Assembly (NCBI GenBank): GCA_049647265.1
Contig: JBARXJ010000061.1
Coordinates: 1-64,000, forward strand
Reading direction: 5' to 3'
DNA: 64,000 nucleotides
Source of the DNA: JAAURB01 sp049647265
GTDB taxonomy: Bacteria > Cyanobacteriota > Cyanobacteriia > Cyanobacteriales > Microcoleaceae
The translations under genes were made by a program, and so were the position numbers. Numbering within the stretch: position 1 is the stretch's first letter; each line of letters starts with the position of its first letter. Positions 36,721 to 45,838 of this stretch are shown here, piece after piece. The notes beneath the pieces are model-generated. The model did no database searches and was not told the DNA's origin. It saw only the letters and a list, made by a program, of their open reading frames with translations.

Positions 36721-37980
36721 CTATAACATTTGACTAAAAAATGCGATAGTTTCCTTTAATACCTTGACAAATTGATCGACTTCATCACGGGTATTATAGA
36801 AGTAGAAACTTGCCCTTGCTGTCGAACTAACACCGAGATATTGATGTAAAGGTTGGGTACAATGATGCCCGGTACGAATAGCAATTCCGGAGTCATTTAA
36901 TAGCGTTGCTAAGTCATTGGCGTGAATTTCGCCCGCAGTAAAGGTGGCTAATGCTGCCCGTCCTTCTCCCTCTGAATTGGGTTGGGGGCCATATAGGGTA
37001 ATTTCTGGAACTTCTTTTAATTTTTCGTATAAATAAGCCGTGAGTTCCTGTTCGTAAGTATGGATATTCTCCATCCCAATTGCCATTAAATAATCGACTG
37101 CTGCACCGAGGGCAATAGCTTCACCAATGGCAGGGGTTCCGGCTTCAAATTTATGAGGAAGTTCACCCGTTGTAAACCCTTCTAGAGAAACCGTTTCTAT
37201 CATTTCTCCACCGCCTAAAAAAGGAGGCATTTCTAATAGTAAATCTTTCTTACCATAGAGAAAACCAATCCCAGTCGGCCCACACATTTTATGTCCGGAA
37301 CCCACTAACCAATCACAGTCCATTTTCTGTACATCGATGGGTAAATGAGGTAAACTTTGACAAGCATCAATTAATACTTTTGCGCCACAATTGTGGGAAA
37401 TATTAATAATTTCTTCAACTGGATTAATGCAGCCTAACGTATTAGAAATATGAAGTACTGATACCAGTTTAGTTTTGTCTGAAATTAATTTTTTGAATTG
37501 TTCTAAATCAAATTCTTGAGTATCAGTTAATTCAACAAACTTTAAAACCGCCCCTGTTTTTTGGGCTATCATTTGCCAAGGAACAAAGTTACTATGATGT
37601 TCCATTACGGTTAAAATGATTTCATCTCCGGGTTTGAGATTATCTAAACCCCAAGAATAAGCGACTAAATTAATTGCTTCGCTGGCATTACGAGTAAAGA
37701 CAATTTCTTGATAGGAATTAGCGTTAATAAATTTAGTTACTTTTTGACGGGCAGCTTCGTATTCATCCGTTGCTTTGGCGCTTAATGCATGAATACCGCG
37801 ATGCACATTAGAATTATATTGTTGATAATAATCCTGAATTGCATCTAATACCGCTAATGGTTTTTGAGAGGTTGCCGCATTATCGAGGTAAACAAGAGGA
37901 TGGTCATTGACTTTTTGATGCAGAATTGGGAAATCTTGACGAACTTTATCAGCTAATGTTTTTTCTTGAATTAATGTCAT
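36721..37980 (-). CDS. sufS: SufS cysteine desulfurase
   Basis: A 419-residue group II cysteine desulfurase from the ATG at 37980, with AAAGGA nine bases upstream; an in-frame upstream start at 38013 is less likely. It takes sulfur from cysteine for Fe-S cluster assembly. PLP lysine is in GSGHKMCGPTGIGF, the catalytic Cys in RTGHHCTQP, and MEHHSNFVPWQ and SNTLGCINPV are family motifs. It is the last gene of sufB-sufC-sufD-sufS, 100 bp after sufD, all read on the minus strand. No sufE or sufA lies beside it. Confidence 0.95.
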   Translation of the reverse strand: MTLIQEKTLADKVRQDFPILHQKVNDHPLVYLDNAATSQKPLAVLDAIQDYYQQYNSNVHRGIHALSAKATDEYEAARQKVTKFINANSYQEIVFTRNASEAINLVAYSWGLDNLKPGDEIILTVMEHHSNFVPWQMIAQKTGAVLKFVELTDTQEFDLEQFKKLISDKTKLVSVLHISNTLGCINPVEEIINISHNCGAKVLIDACQSLPHLPIDVQKMDCDWLVGSGHKMCGPTGIGFLYGKKDLLLEMPPFLGGGEMIETVSLEGFTTGELPHKFEAGTPAIGEAIALGAAVDYLMAIGMENIHTYEQELTAYLYEKLKEVPEITLYGPQPNSEGEGRAALATFTAGEIHANDLATLLNDSGIAIRTGHHCTQPLHQYLGVSSTARASFYFYNTRDEVDQFVKVLKETIAFFSQML

Positions 37981-38080
37981 TTTTATCAATCCTTTTGTTT
38001 GGGCTAGGAACAATTTAGTAGTAAGTATACGAATGAAATTTAGGAGAATAGAGACATTGATTAAAACGCCTCTATTGAAG

Positions 38081-39427
38081 TTAAAAACTCCGGCAGGCTA
38101 CACAACGAGATAGCATTTGTCGTAAAGATTTTAAGGGCAACTGATTGATAATTTCCCCAGCAAACGCATCAATTAACAGTTGACGACTGCTGGTATCATC
38201 TAAGCCTCGACTGCGTAAATAGAAGAGTTCATCTTCTTCTAACTGGCTGATGGTTGCGCCGTGAGAACATTTAACGTCATCGGCGGTAATTTCTAGTTGC
38301 GGCTTGGTATTAACTCTGGCTTTCGGTGATAATAATAAGTTACGGCTGAGTTGATTTGCATTGGTTAATTGGGCGGCTTGCGGCACAACAACTCGACCAT
38401 TAAATACCCCGTGGGCGCTATCATCTAAAATAATTTTATGGATTTGATTCAAAGTACCATGAGGATGATTTAACAGTAAGTTACTATGGGTATCAGCTAA
38501 CTGTCTTTGTTCAATTGCCGTTAAACTATTGAGAGTAGTTTCGGTTGCTTCTCCCGTTTGATTAATATCAACTTCATGGCGGGATAATTTTGCGCCTAAA
38601 CTAATGGCATGACCAATATAACGGCTATTTCTAGCTTGAGAAACCGCTGTTTTACCAATATGAAAGGCACTGCCACCATCGCGTTGTAAACGAATATGCT
38701 TTAATTCGGCATTCTCTTCTAGCCATATTTCACTCACAGTATTAGTTAAATAGGGAGAAGTCTTTACCTTGTCAGAACAGCCCATTGTTAGGGTAGCATA
38801 GTGTTCTACAATTGTGGCAGCGCTGCCCGGTTCTGCGACGACTAAAACACGAGGATGAGAAATGGTTGAGGTTTCTCCACTGCTGGAAATAAATAACAGA
38901 TGAATTGGGATTTCTGCGACTTTATTTTTTCTCACCCATACCACAGCAACATCATTTAAAGCAGCAGTGTTAAGGGCGCTAAATGTGGCTTTTCCACCGG
39001 GTTGACAGGCGAGATAATCACCTAAATGACTTTCTAAGTCGGCTGGAATTTGTTCTAAATTTCCAACAAAAACATCTTCAGTAATATCGGCAACAGCGGA
39101 TAAATTGGGCGCATATTGTCCGTCTACAAATACCAGGCGTGTTTTATCACATTCGGGTAAAATTAAAGGCGCAATAGCTTCAGCATCGAGTTGAACTTTT
39201 CCAGCAGATTGGAATTTAATCTCTAATAAAGAGGATATATCTGTAAACTGCCAATCTTCATCTTTTTTCGTGGGAATGGCTAATTCTTTCGCCCAAGTTG
39301 CAGCATTGTCTCGCAACGGTTGCAATATATTAGCAATTTTACGATTAGAAATTGATGTTTCTGAAGCTAAACTAAGCAATTGCTTGAGATATAGAACTTC
39401 CGGTTTATCTTGAACTGTTGTTACCAT
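38081..39427 (-). CDS. sufD: SufD, Fe-S assembly scaffold subunit
   Basis: A 448-residue protein from the ATG at 39427; one codon upstream a TTG abuts the sufC stop. SufD partners SufB and SufC in the SufBC2D scaffold. The N-terminal helical domain has KKDEDWQFTDIS; the beta-helix core ends with DVKCSHGATISQLEEDELFYLRSRG (read in part), holding the conserved His of SufD. The start lies within a few bases of the sufC stop, so translation is probably coupled. Confidence 0.95.
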   Translation of the reverse strand: MVTTVQDKPEVLYLKQLLSLASETSISNRKIANILQPLRDNAATWAKELAIPTKKDEDWQFTDISSLLEIKFQSAGKVQLDAEAIAPLILPECDKTRLVFVDGQYAPNLSAVADITEDVFVGNLEQIPADLESHLGDYLACQPGGKATFSALNTAALNDVAVVWVRKNKVAEIPIHLLFISSSGETSTISHPRVLVVAEPGSAATIVEHYATLTMGCSDKVKTSPYLTNTVSEIWLEENAELKHIRLQRDGGSAFHIGKTAVSQARNSRYIGHAISLGAKLSRHEVDINQTGEATETTLNSLTAIEQRQLADTHSNLLLNHPHGTLNQIHKIILDDSAHGVFNGRVVVPQAAQLTNANQLSRNLLLSPKARVNTKPQLEITADDVKCSHGATISQLEEDELFYLRSRGLDDTSSRQLLIDAFAGEIINQLPLKSLRQMLSRCVACRSF

Positions 39428-39430
39428 CAA

Positions 39431-40213
39431 TTACACTCCTGCTGTTGCCGCTTCAATTACATCGTCATAGCCTTTTTCTTCTAATTCTAAGGCAAGTTCT
39501 TTTGTACCCGTTTTAATAATCCGTCCATCGGCGACAACATGAACATAATCCGGCACAATATAATCTAATAAACGCTGATAATGAGTAATCACTAACATTG
39601 AATTGGTTTCATTTGCCAGTTGATTAACGCCATTGGCAACAATTCTTAAAGCATCAATATCTAAGCCAGAATCTGTTTCATCTAGAATCGCTAAACGCGG
39701 TTCGAGTAAAGCCATTTGTAAGATTTCATTGCGTTTCTTTTCCCCGCCAGAAAAGCCTTCATTTAAACTTCTTTCAAGAAATTCTGGCTTCATTTTAACA
39801 ACATCTAACTTTTCCTGAATTAAATCATCAAAGTCAAATGCATCTAATTCTTCTAACCCTTTACTTTTTTGTTTAGCATTATAAGCCGCCCGCATAAAGT
39901 CAAGATTACTCACCCCCGGAATTTCTAAAGGATATTGAAACGCTAAAAAGATTCCCGCTAACGCCCGTTCATTCGGTTCAAGTTCTAATAAATTTTGTCC
40001 TAAAAAGCTAATTTCTCCCCCGGTAACTTCATAAGCCGGATGACCCGCTAATACTTTAGAAAAAGTACTTTTCCCCGAACCATTCTGACCCATAATGGCG
40101 TGAATTTCCCCGGCTTTTATTTCCAGGTTAAAGCCTTTGAGAATCGGAGTGTCGTCAATATTGGCGGTTAAATTATTAACCGATAAAATTACTTCGCTAT
40201 TTTCTTGAATCAT
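39431..40213 (-). CDS. sufC: SufC ATPase
   Basis: A 260-residue ABC-type ATPase of the SufBCD complex. Walker A is GQNGSGKST, the Q-loop FLAFQYPLEIPGV, the signature NEGFSGGEKKRNE and Walker B LAILDETDSGLD, all canonical for SufC. It powers structural change of the SufB-SufD scaffold. Third-last gene of the operon, 75 bp after sufB and directly joined to sufD. Confidence 0.97.
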   Translation of the reverse strand: MIQENSEVILSVNNLTANIDDTPILKGFNLEIKAGEIHAIMGQNGSGKSTFSKVLAGHPAYEVTGGEISFLGQNLLELEPNERALAGIFLAFQYPLEIPGVSNLDFMRAAYNAKQKSKGLEELDAFDFDDLIQEKLDVVKMKPEFLERSLNEGFSGGEKKRNEILQMALLEPRLAILDETDSGLDIDALRIVANGVNQLANETNSMLVITHYQRLLDYIVPDYVHVVADGRIIKTGTKELALELEEKGYDDVIEAATAGV

Positions 40214-40288
40214 TGGTTTGTATCTTTTCAGCTATTGATTGAGGTAGTTCATTTATACTGAACTGAGGTTGTGAGGTTGAAGAACTGA

Positions 40289-41725
40289 TTATCCCACACT
40301 TCCTTCTAACTTCAGACTCAATAATTGGTCGGCTTCAGCGGCAAATTCCATGGGTAACTTATTGAATACATCTTTACAGAAACCACTGACAATCATGGAA
40401 ACTGCATCTTCTTCAGAAATTCCCCGTTGAGTTAGATAAAATAATTGGTCTTCCCCAATTTTAGAAGTAGAGGCTTCATGTTCAACTTTCGCCGTATTAT
40501 TATCGACTTGAATATAGGGGAAAGTATTGGCTTGAGATGTATTCCCAATCAACATTGAATCACATTGAGAATAATTTCTTGCGCCTTTTGCTTTCGGCCC
40601 CATTTTGACTAAGCCGCGATAACTATTAGAAGATTTTCCGGCAGAAATCCCTTTAGAAATAATTGTACTGCGGGTGTTTTTGCCAATATGAACCATTTTA
40701 GTTCCCGTATCGGCTTGTTGCATATTATTCGTCAAGGCAACAGAATAGAATTCCCCAACGGAATTATCTCCGACTAATACACAGCTAGGATATTTCCAAG
40801 TAATCGCAGAACCTGTTTCTACTTGTGTCCAAGAAATCTTAGAATTAACGCCTTTACACAATCCTCGTTTTGTCACGAAGTTGTAAATTCCGCCTTTACC
40901 GTTTTTATCCCCGGCAAACCAATTTTGCACTGTAGAATACTTAATTTCAGCATTATCTAATGTTACCAATTCTACAACGGCTGCGTGCAATTGATTGGTA
41001 TCAAACATGGGCGCAGTACAACCTTCGAGATAAGTAACAGAAGCACCTTCTTCTGCTACAATTAACGTCCGTTCAAACTGTCCAGAATCTCCGTTATTAA
41101 TCCGGAAATAAGTAGACAAATCCATCGGGCATTTTACCCCTTTAGGAATATAGACAAAAGACCCATCACTAAATACAGCAGAGTTCAAGGCTGCAAAGAA
41201 ATTATCTCCAACCGGAACAACACTACCGAGGTATTTTTCTATCAATTCTGGATGGTCTTTGACTGCCTCAGAAATCGAACAGAAAATGACTCCATCTTCT
41301 GCTAATTTTTCTTTAAAAGTTGTGGCAACTGAAACACTATCAAATACCGCATCAACCGCAACATTGGCTAAGCGCTTTTGTTCTGATAAAGGAATTCCCA
41401 ACTTTTCAAATGTATCTAATAGCGTCGGGTCAACTTCATCTAAACTGCCCTTTTTCTCTTGCAGTTTGGGGGCAGAATAATAGATAATTTTTTCGTAGTC
41501 AATTGCCGGATAATGAACATGGGGCCAGGTGGGTTCCTCCATCTTCAACCATTGGCGATAGGCTTTGAGTCGAAAGTTCAGCAAGAATTCTGGTTCATTT
41601 TTCTTAGCCGAAATCAGACGAACCACATCTTCGTTGAGTCCGGCAGCAATAGTATCTGACTCAATATCGGTAACAAAACCGTATTTATAAGGTTGGTTAA
41701 CTAATGTTTTAACAGACGCGCTCAT
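40289..41725 (-). CDS. sufB: SufB, Fe-S assembly scaffold subunit
   Basis: A 478-residue first gene of the operon. It carries the family motifs YIPKGVKCPMDLSTYFRIN, EGASVTYLEGCTAP, WKYPSCVL and CDSMLIGN, the last with the Cys needed for cluster assembly, and HEASTSKIGEDQLFYL near the end (each read in part). The start is the ATG at 41725. The 270-bp gap to the divergent sufR holds two SufR-like operators, so it is expected to be repressed when Fe-S supply is ample. Confidence 0.96.
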   Translation of the reverse strand: MSASVKTLVNQPYKYGFVTDIESDTIAAGLNEDVVRLISAKKNEPEFLLNFRLKAYRQWLKMEEPTWPHVHYPAIDYEKIIYYSAPKLQEKKGSLDEVDPTLLDTFEKLGIPLSEQKRLANVAVDAVFDSVSVATTFKEKLAEDGVIFCSISEAVKDHPELIEKYLGSVVPVGDNFFAALNSAVFSDGSFVYIPKGVKCPMDLSTYFRINNGDSGQFERTLIVAEEGASVTYLEGCTAPMFDTNQLHAAVVELVTLDNAEIKYSTVQNWFAGDKNGKGGIYNFVTKRGLCKGVNSKISWTQVETGSAITWKYPSCVLVGDNSVGEFYSVALTNNMQQADTGTKMVHIGKNTRSTIISKGISAGKSSNSYRGLVKMGPKAKGARNYSQCDSMLIGNTSQANTFPYIQVDNNTAKVEHEASTSKIGEDQLFYLTQRGISEEDAVSMIVSGFCKDVFNKLPMEFAAEADQLLSLKLEGSVG

Positions 41726-41910
41726 AAGCTTTATAGTGTTAGTGTTCGATTCAGGGATGTTCTCAAAGGAAATAGGGTTTATTGTTGGTTGGCGCGTTAT
41801 TCGTCATTTGTGACTCGTTGGCGCAGAACAGAGAAGACAAAACGCTGTAACTGCCGTCCCAAAAGCTGGAAACCAACCGATGACAAAGAACTAATGACAA
41901 AGGACTAAAA

Positions 41911-41924
41911 CAACACATTTGTTT
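41911..41924. promoter_or_regulatory. candidate SufR operator 1
   Basis: CAAC-N6-GTTT lies in the sufB-sufR divergent gap. The published SufR recognition pattern in cyanobacteria is the inverted repeat CAAC-N6-GTTG; this site has one mismatch. It is 85 bp from the sufR start and 186 bp from the sufB start. Confidence 0.55.
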
Positions 41925-41950
41925 CTTATGTCTATTTTAAGCTACATTAA

Positions 41951-41964
41951 CAACAAGTGAATTG
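41951..41964. promoter_or_regulatory. candidate SufR operator 2
   Basis: CAAC-N6-ATTG, again one mismatch from CAAC-N6-GTTG, exactly 40 bp (about four helical turns) from operator 1 and 32 bp before the sufR start. Two sites of different affinity are known in the Synechocystis sufBCDS-sufR region, which supports this reading. Confidence 0.55.
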
Positions 41965-41995
41965 TCAAAGTCCAAACCTGTAAACTTTTGTTAAG

Positions 41996-42655
41996 ATGAT
42001 GGCCACCTCCCAGCAGCATTCCACAAAACAAGACATCCTACAACAGTTGTTAAAACAAGGTTCTGTCACATCCATCGTGTTGGCAGAGTCCCTCGAGATT
42101 ACACCCCAGGGTATTCGTCGCCATCTCAAAGACTTAGAAGCAGAAGGGTTGATTGAGTATGAGTCTGTTCAAGTGGGGATGGGACGACCTCAACATCTTT
42201 ACCGCCTCACTCCCCAGGGACATAACCAATTTCCCAACCGTTATGATGAGTTTGCCATTTCTTTTCTCGATACCCTCAGCGAAACGATGGGACGAGAACA
42301 GGTTAGTCAAATTCTGCAAAAACAATGGCAACGTAAAGCAATAGAATATCGTCATCAAGTCGGAAATGGTTCGGTTAAACAACGGGTAATTAATTTAGTA
42401 GAATTGCGAAAAGCAGAAGGATACATGGCAGAATGGTATGCGGTTGAACCTCAAACTTCAGATGCAGGCCTGCAACAGTATATTTTAACTGAACATCATT
42501 GCGCGATTTCTAACGTCGCTGAGTCATTTCCTAGCGTTTGTGGTCATGAACTCGAAATGTTTAGTGCTGTACTGTCTGATTGTACTGTAGAACGAACTCA
42601 CTGGATTGTTAATGGTGAACATCGCTGTGGTTATTTAATTACGCCAAAAAGTTAA
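41996..42655 (+). CDS. sufR: SufR, Fe-S-sensing repressor of the suf operon
   Basis: A 219-residue ArsR/DeoR-type regulator. The winged helix is at about 10-75 (ITPQGIRRHLKDLEAEGLI, GMGRPQHLYRLTPQG). The C-terminal half has the diagnostic four cysteines spaced C-X12-C-X13-C-X14-C (C169, C182, C196, C211), ligands for a [4Fe-4S] cluster. Cluster-loaded SufR represses sufBCDS and itself; loss of the cluster under iron limitation or oxidative stress lifts repression. Divergent from sufB, as in other cyanobacteria. Confidence 0.95.
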   Translation: MMATSQQHSTKQDILQQLLKQGSVTSIVLAESLEITPQGIRRHLKDLEAEGLIEYESVQVGMGRPQHLYRLTPQGHNQFPNRYDEFAISFLDTLSETMGREQVSQILQKQWQRKAIEYRHQVGNGSVKQRVINLVELRKAEGYMAEWYAVEPQTSDAGLQQYILTEHHCAISNVAESFPSVCGHELEMFSAVLSDCTVERTHWIVNGEHRCGYLITPKS

Positions 42656-42707
42656 GTATTTTTGCTTAAATTAAATTGATATTTGCTTTTATTTTAATTC
42701 AATTAAT

Positions 42708-43079
42708 ATGGAATTTTTAACACAAGAAGAAGTGATTCAAGTCGATGCTGCGTTATTGTCATCTAAAGAAAAGTTTTCAACTCGGCTAGCACTTTACGCC
42801 AAAAGATGTTTACAGCAAATTTCTAAAGAAAAACAAATTGATATTGAATCGATTCAATCCGAACAAATTCAAGCTTGGATTCGACAAGATGAAGTGATTC
42901 AAAAACAAATAGAACTCGATAATAGTTTTGAAGCCTTTTTTACCAAGTTAGTGATATCTTCATTAAAGCCGTTGAGGCAAATTGCCAGCGAAGAAAATCA
43001 ACCGGTTGAAAGTTTAACTGTTAAACAAGTTATCGCCTGGTTTGAACAGCAAAGCAAAAAGAATTTAGCAATTGAATAA
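42708..43079 (+). CDS. conserved hypothetical protein downstream of sufR
   Basis: A 123-residue, helical, highly charged protein (Glu, Gln, Lys-rich; FLTQEEVIQVDAALLSSKEKF) with no motif that I recognise and no signal peptide or membrane segment. Its stop directly abuts the ATG of the alpha/beta hydrolase, and it lies 52 bp after sufR, so sufR, this gene and the hydrolase are probably one transcript. The link to Fe-S metabolism is positional only. Confidence 0.6.
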   Translation: MEFLTQEEVIQVDAALLSSKEKFSTRLALYAKRCLQQISKEKQIDIESIQSEQIQAWIRQDEVIQKQIELDNSFEAFFTKLVISSLKPLRQIASEENQPVESLTVKQVIAWFEQQSKKNLAIE

Positions 43080-43964
43080 ATGTTTCCTTTTTTTCTTCCC
43101 CCAGAGGTAAACAGTTTAACAGAATATACCTCGATTAATTTAGCAAAAAATATTAAAAGGTCTCTGATTTCAACCCCCTTTTATCCACCCGGTATTCAAA
43201 CGGCTTATACTTGTCAGGGCAACGATTCACCCCCGATTCTCTTCTTACATGGATTTGATAGTTCTCTGTTAGAATTTAGTCGAATTATTCCCTTTATTTC
43301 CCCTCAATATCAAACTTGGGCAATTGATTTACTGGGGTTTGGTTTTACTCAAAGAATTCCTGAAATTAATTATAATCCCGAAACCTTAAAATCCCATCTT
43401 TATTACACTTGGAAAACCTTAATTAATCGCCCAATCATTTTAGTCGGTACATCAATGGGAGGCGCGGCTGCAATTGATTTTGCTTTAACCTATCCTGAAG
43501 TCGTTCAAAAGTTAGTTTTAATTGATAGTGTGGGATACTCTGGTAGCTTTCCCATTGGTATGTTATTAATTCCGCCCATAGATTCTATCTCGATAGAATT
43601 CTGGCGACAACGCAAACAACAAGCCTTAAACTTTGCACCTTTTTTATGGATTAATGCCAGTCAAATAGAAGCGATTAAATTTACCTCACTTCACTTAAAA
43701 ATGCCTTATTGGCAAGACGCGATGATATCGTTTATGAAAAGTGGAGGATATGGGGATATAGCTGCCAGAATCTCTCAAATTAAACATCCAACCCTAATTT
43801 TATGGGGTGATAAAGATGAAACCTTAGGCACAAAAGATGCAATATTATTCCATCAAAATATAGCGAATTCTCAACTGATTTGGATGAAAGATTGTGGTCA
43901 TGTTCCCCATTTAGAACAGCCTGAGCGAACAGCAAAAGCTATTTTAGAATTTTTATCGTCTTAA
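43080..43964 (+). CDS. alpha/beta hydrolase
   Basis: A 294-residue alpha/beta hydrolase-fold protein. The oxyanion region is LFLHGFDSSLLEF, the nucleophile Ser is in GTSMGGAAA, the acidic residue is in LWGDKDETL and the His in CGHVPHLEQPE. AIDLLGFGFTQR is typical of the cyanobacterial family found near sufR. The substrate is unknown; esterase- or lipase-like activity is likely. The ATG follows the upstream stop without a gap. Confidence 0.85.
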   Translation: MFPFFLPPEVNSLTEYTSINLAKNIKRSLISTPFYPPGIQTAYTCQGNDSPPILFLHGFDSSLLEFSRIIPFISPQYQTWAIDLLGFGFTQRIPEINYNPETLKSHLYYTWKTLINRPIILVGTSMGGAAAIDFALTYPEVVQKLVLIDSVGYSGSFPIGMLLIPPIDSISIEFWRQRKQQALNFAPFLWINASQIEAIKFTSLHLKMPYWQDAMISFMKSGGYGDIAARISQIKHPTLILWGDKDETLGTKDAILFHQNIANSQLIWMKDCGHVPHLEQPERTAKAILEFLSS

Positions 43965-44138
43965 AATATCGATCTTGATGTCTTGATAATTTATTCACAG
44001 GAAGAGGGCGAGTCCAGAGTCGTATATTTTTTGCCGAGATGCAGCGCTATCACTCTATTTTCGGTATAATCATCAAGAGATTAAATCTTAATCGACTTCG
44101 TATTTTTCACACATCAAGAGTATTATCTCTATTAGTAT

Positions 44139-44645
44139 ATGAATTATCTAGTTGCTGTGCTGAGCGATCGCATCTTGGCTGAAGGTGCTTCAGTTGCTTT
44201 AGAAAAAGAAGGGTTACCGAGTCAACAAGTTTCTATCCTCGGGAAAGGGTATCAAAGTGCAGATGAGTTTGGCTTAATTGACCCGAACGAAACGGCTATA
44301 AAACAAGTGAAGTTGATGGCTTCGTGGCTGATTCCGTTTGGGTTTGCCGCCGGTTTTACATTCAGTTTAATTACAGGACTCAATACCTTTGCCTGGGCAG
44401 GAGAATTTGGGAATCATGTAATTGGGGGATTATTGGGTGCAATGTCTGGTGGCATGGGAAGTGTGGTTGTCGGCGGGGGTGTCGGCTTAATTATCGGTGG
44501 TGGAGATGCTTTACCCTACCGCAACCGACTCAAAGCTGGGAAATATTTAGTGGTGGTAACGGGTTCAGAAAGTTCGACTCGCCAAGCCACTCGCATTCTC
44601 CGGCAGTTTGAACCAGAGACTCTTCAAGGGTATCAAAGTCCTTAA
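44139..44645 (+). CDS. glycine-rich two-helix membrane protein (general-stress/DUF1269-like)
   Basis: A 168-residue protein. A small alpha/beta N-terminal part (LVAVLSDRILAEGASVALEKEG) precedes two hydrophobic segments (about 64-84 and 97-124), the second glycine-rich (MSGGMGSVVVGGGVGLIIGGG), and a short C-terminal alpha/beta tail (YLVVVTGSESSTRQA). The layout resembles DUF1269/general-stress membrane proteins. Function unknown. It has its own 5' region of 174 bp and a HIP1 site near its start. Confidence 0.6.
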   Translation: MNYLVAVLSDRILAEGASVALEKEGLPSQQVSILGKGYQSADEFGLIDPNETAIKQVKLMASWLIPFGFAAGFTFSLITGLNTFAWAGEFGNHVIGGLLGAMSGGMGSVVVGGGVGLIIGGGDALPYRNRLKAGKYLVVVTGSESSTRQATRILRQFEPETLQGYQSP

Positions 44646-44717
44646 GCAGAGATTTAATAGGGGGTGTCAGAGTGTTTAAGCTTGCCAAGCCGGAAGCAAT
44701 GGTCAACTATCAAAAGT

Positions 44718-44736
44718 ATAATCTTTGATTATTTTT
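44718..44736 (+). terminator. possible terminator hairpin
   Basis: ATAATC (44718-44723), TTT loop, GATTAT (44727-44732), followed by TTTT. It is short and AT-only, but sits properly between the convergent stress-protein and GNAT genes. Confidence 0.4.
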
Positions 44737-44787
44737 GTTGCTCATGACCTGCTTCTAGTATTCCATTTTTTATGGAGTGAGATTGAG

Positions 44788-45171
44788 TTAAATACTTTCT
44801 GGTAACATCATAAAAAATACAGGAATTCTTAAGAAAATTCTTCCCAGTTGAGAGATTCCAAACTTAATCTTTAATTCAGGGGGTAATGCTGTCCAAGAAA
44901 TGGGTAAAAATCCAAAATAATGGTAATATTGTTTTAGTTTTTTTCCTAAGCATTCTAAATACAGCGGTCGAGTCGATTGCTGGATTAAATGCTGTACTAA
45001 ATAACTTACCTTACCCTGATGACGTTGGTGTGGTGCAACCACTAAACTCCCTAATTCTTGCACCGTTCCATGACAGCGTAACTGTCCGCAAGCAATCAAA
45101 AATCCCTCTCGTTCAATGATCCAAAATTGTTGCCAGCGTAACTGAGTTGGATCGAGTTTTGCTTGCCACAC
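44788..45171 (-). CDS. GNAT-family N-acetyltransferase, 5' end uncertain
   Basis: A 127-residue GNAT protein from a GTG at 45171: the acetyl-CoA region is LGSLVVAPHQRHQGKVSYLVQHLI (read in part), with the R/Q-x-x-G-x/G/A loop slightly off consensus (QRHQGKVS). Family-like residues (RQATPQDLKAIRGLVWQAKL) continue in frame upstream of the GTG, up to a TGA at 45223-45225, yet no ATG, GTG or TTG occurs there. An ATG at 45221-45223 in the next frame would give MYT followed by RQATPQD if one T were removed. So the gene either starts unusually or carries a one-base shift at its 5' end. Its substrate is unknown. Confidence 0.65.
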   Translation of the reverse strand: MWQAKLDPTQLRWQQFWIIEREGFLIACGQLRCHGTVQELGSLVVAPHQRHQGKVSYLVQHLIQQSTRPLYLECLGKKLKQYYHYFGFLPISWTALPPELKIKFGISQLGRIFLRIPVFFMMLPESI

Positions 45172-45245
45172 TAAGCCACGAATGGCTTTAAGATCCTGTG
45201 GCGTAGCTTGACGAAGTGTACATCAATAACGGTAAATCCTGTCTC

Positions 45246-45602
45246 ATGATCAATTTCAATACAAAATGGATTGCGCGTTCGCTTTTTACTCATTTAATCG
45301 TACTCAGTGGATTATGCGTCTTTCAAAATGCTTCTCACGCTGAAAATTTATCTGACTCTCATCAATATCCAGAAGCTGAACAACAAGCCTATTTGAGTGC
45401 CTGTCAACAAGTCACAGTAGAGCAAGGCTTTTCGCAACAGCAAGCTCAAAACTTATGTGTCTGTACTTTAGACCAATTTAAAACAAAGTATAGTTTAGAA
45501 CAATTTAGAGAACTGTACAAAGCCGCTAATCAAAATAATGAAGTGCCATCAGAATTTATTAAAGCTGGTATTTTTTGTGCCGCTCGATTAAGCTTGAAGT
45601 AA
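45246..45602 (+). CDS. small secreted protein with Cys pair
   Basis: About 118 residues from the ATG at 45246; the in-frame GTG at 45216 would put extra residues before a clear signal peptide (WIARSLFTHLIVLSGLCVF, cleavage after ASHA). The mature part is helical with LSACQQV, NLCVCTL and IFCAARL, giving four cysteines that could form disulfides in the periplasm. Family not recognised; length and pattern are like small helix-turn-helix periplasmic proteins. It diverges from the GNAT gene. Confidence 0.6.
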   Translation: MINFNTKWIARSLFTHLIVLSGLCVFQNASHAENLSDSHQYPEAEQQAYLSACQQVTVEQGFSQQQAQNLCVCTLDQFKTKYSLEQFRELYKAANQNNEVPSEFIKAGIFCAARLSLK

Positions 45603-45838
45603 TGCTTCAGACGAGATTGGGTTGAAGATTTATATATTGTTTGAAAGTAGGGTATGGGTTGTCAGCAATTGGCAAAGTTATAGCTAATTCGCTCAAGCCT
45701 GCCTCCGTAAAAATGGGTGTTAAAAGCATAAAGGTTAAGGTTTAAACCCATCACTTTTAACTGAAATACCCTACTTCTATTCTCCAATATTTCCTCATCC
45801 ATTAAACAACATCTCAAAACGTGACAAAAAACCGACCG
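45603..45838. other. convergent gap with strong inverted repeats
   Basis: An 11-bp perfect inverted repeat AAGTAGGGTAT (45645-45655) and ATACCCTACTT (45766-45776) encloses two further pairs that cross each other: ATGGGT (45713-45718) with ACCCAT (45746-45751), and GTTAAAAG (45719-45726) with CTTTTAAC (45754-45761). Only one inner pair can form in a simple stem-loop, so alternative folds or a pseudoknot are possible. No gene was seen. Confidence 0.45.
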
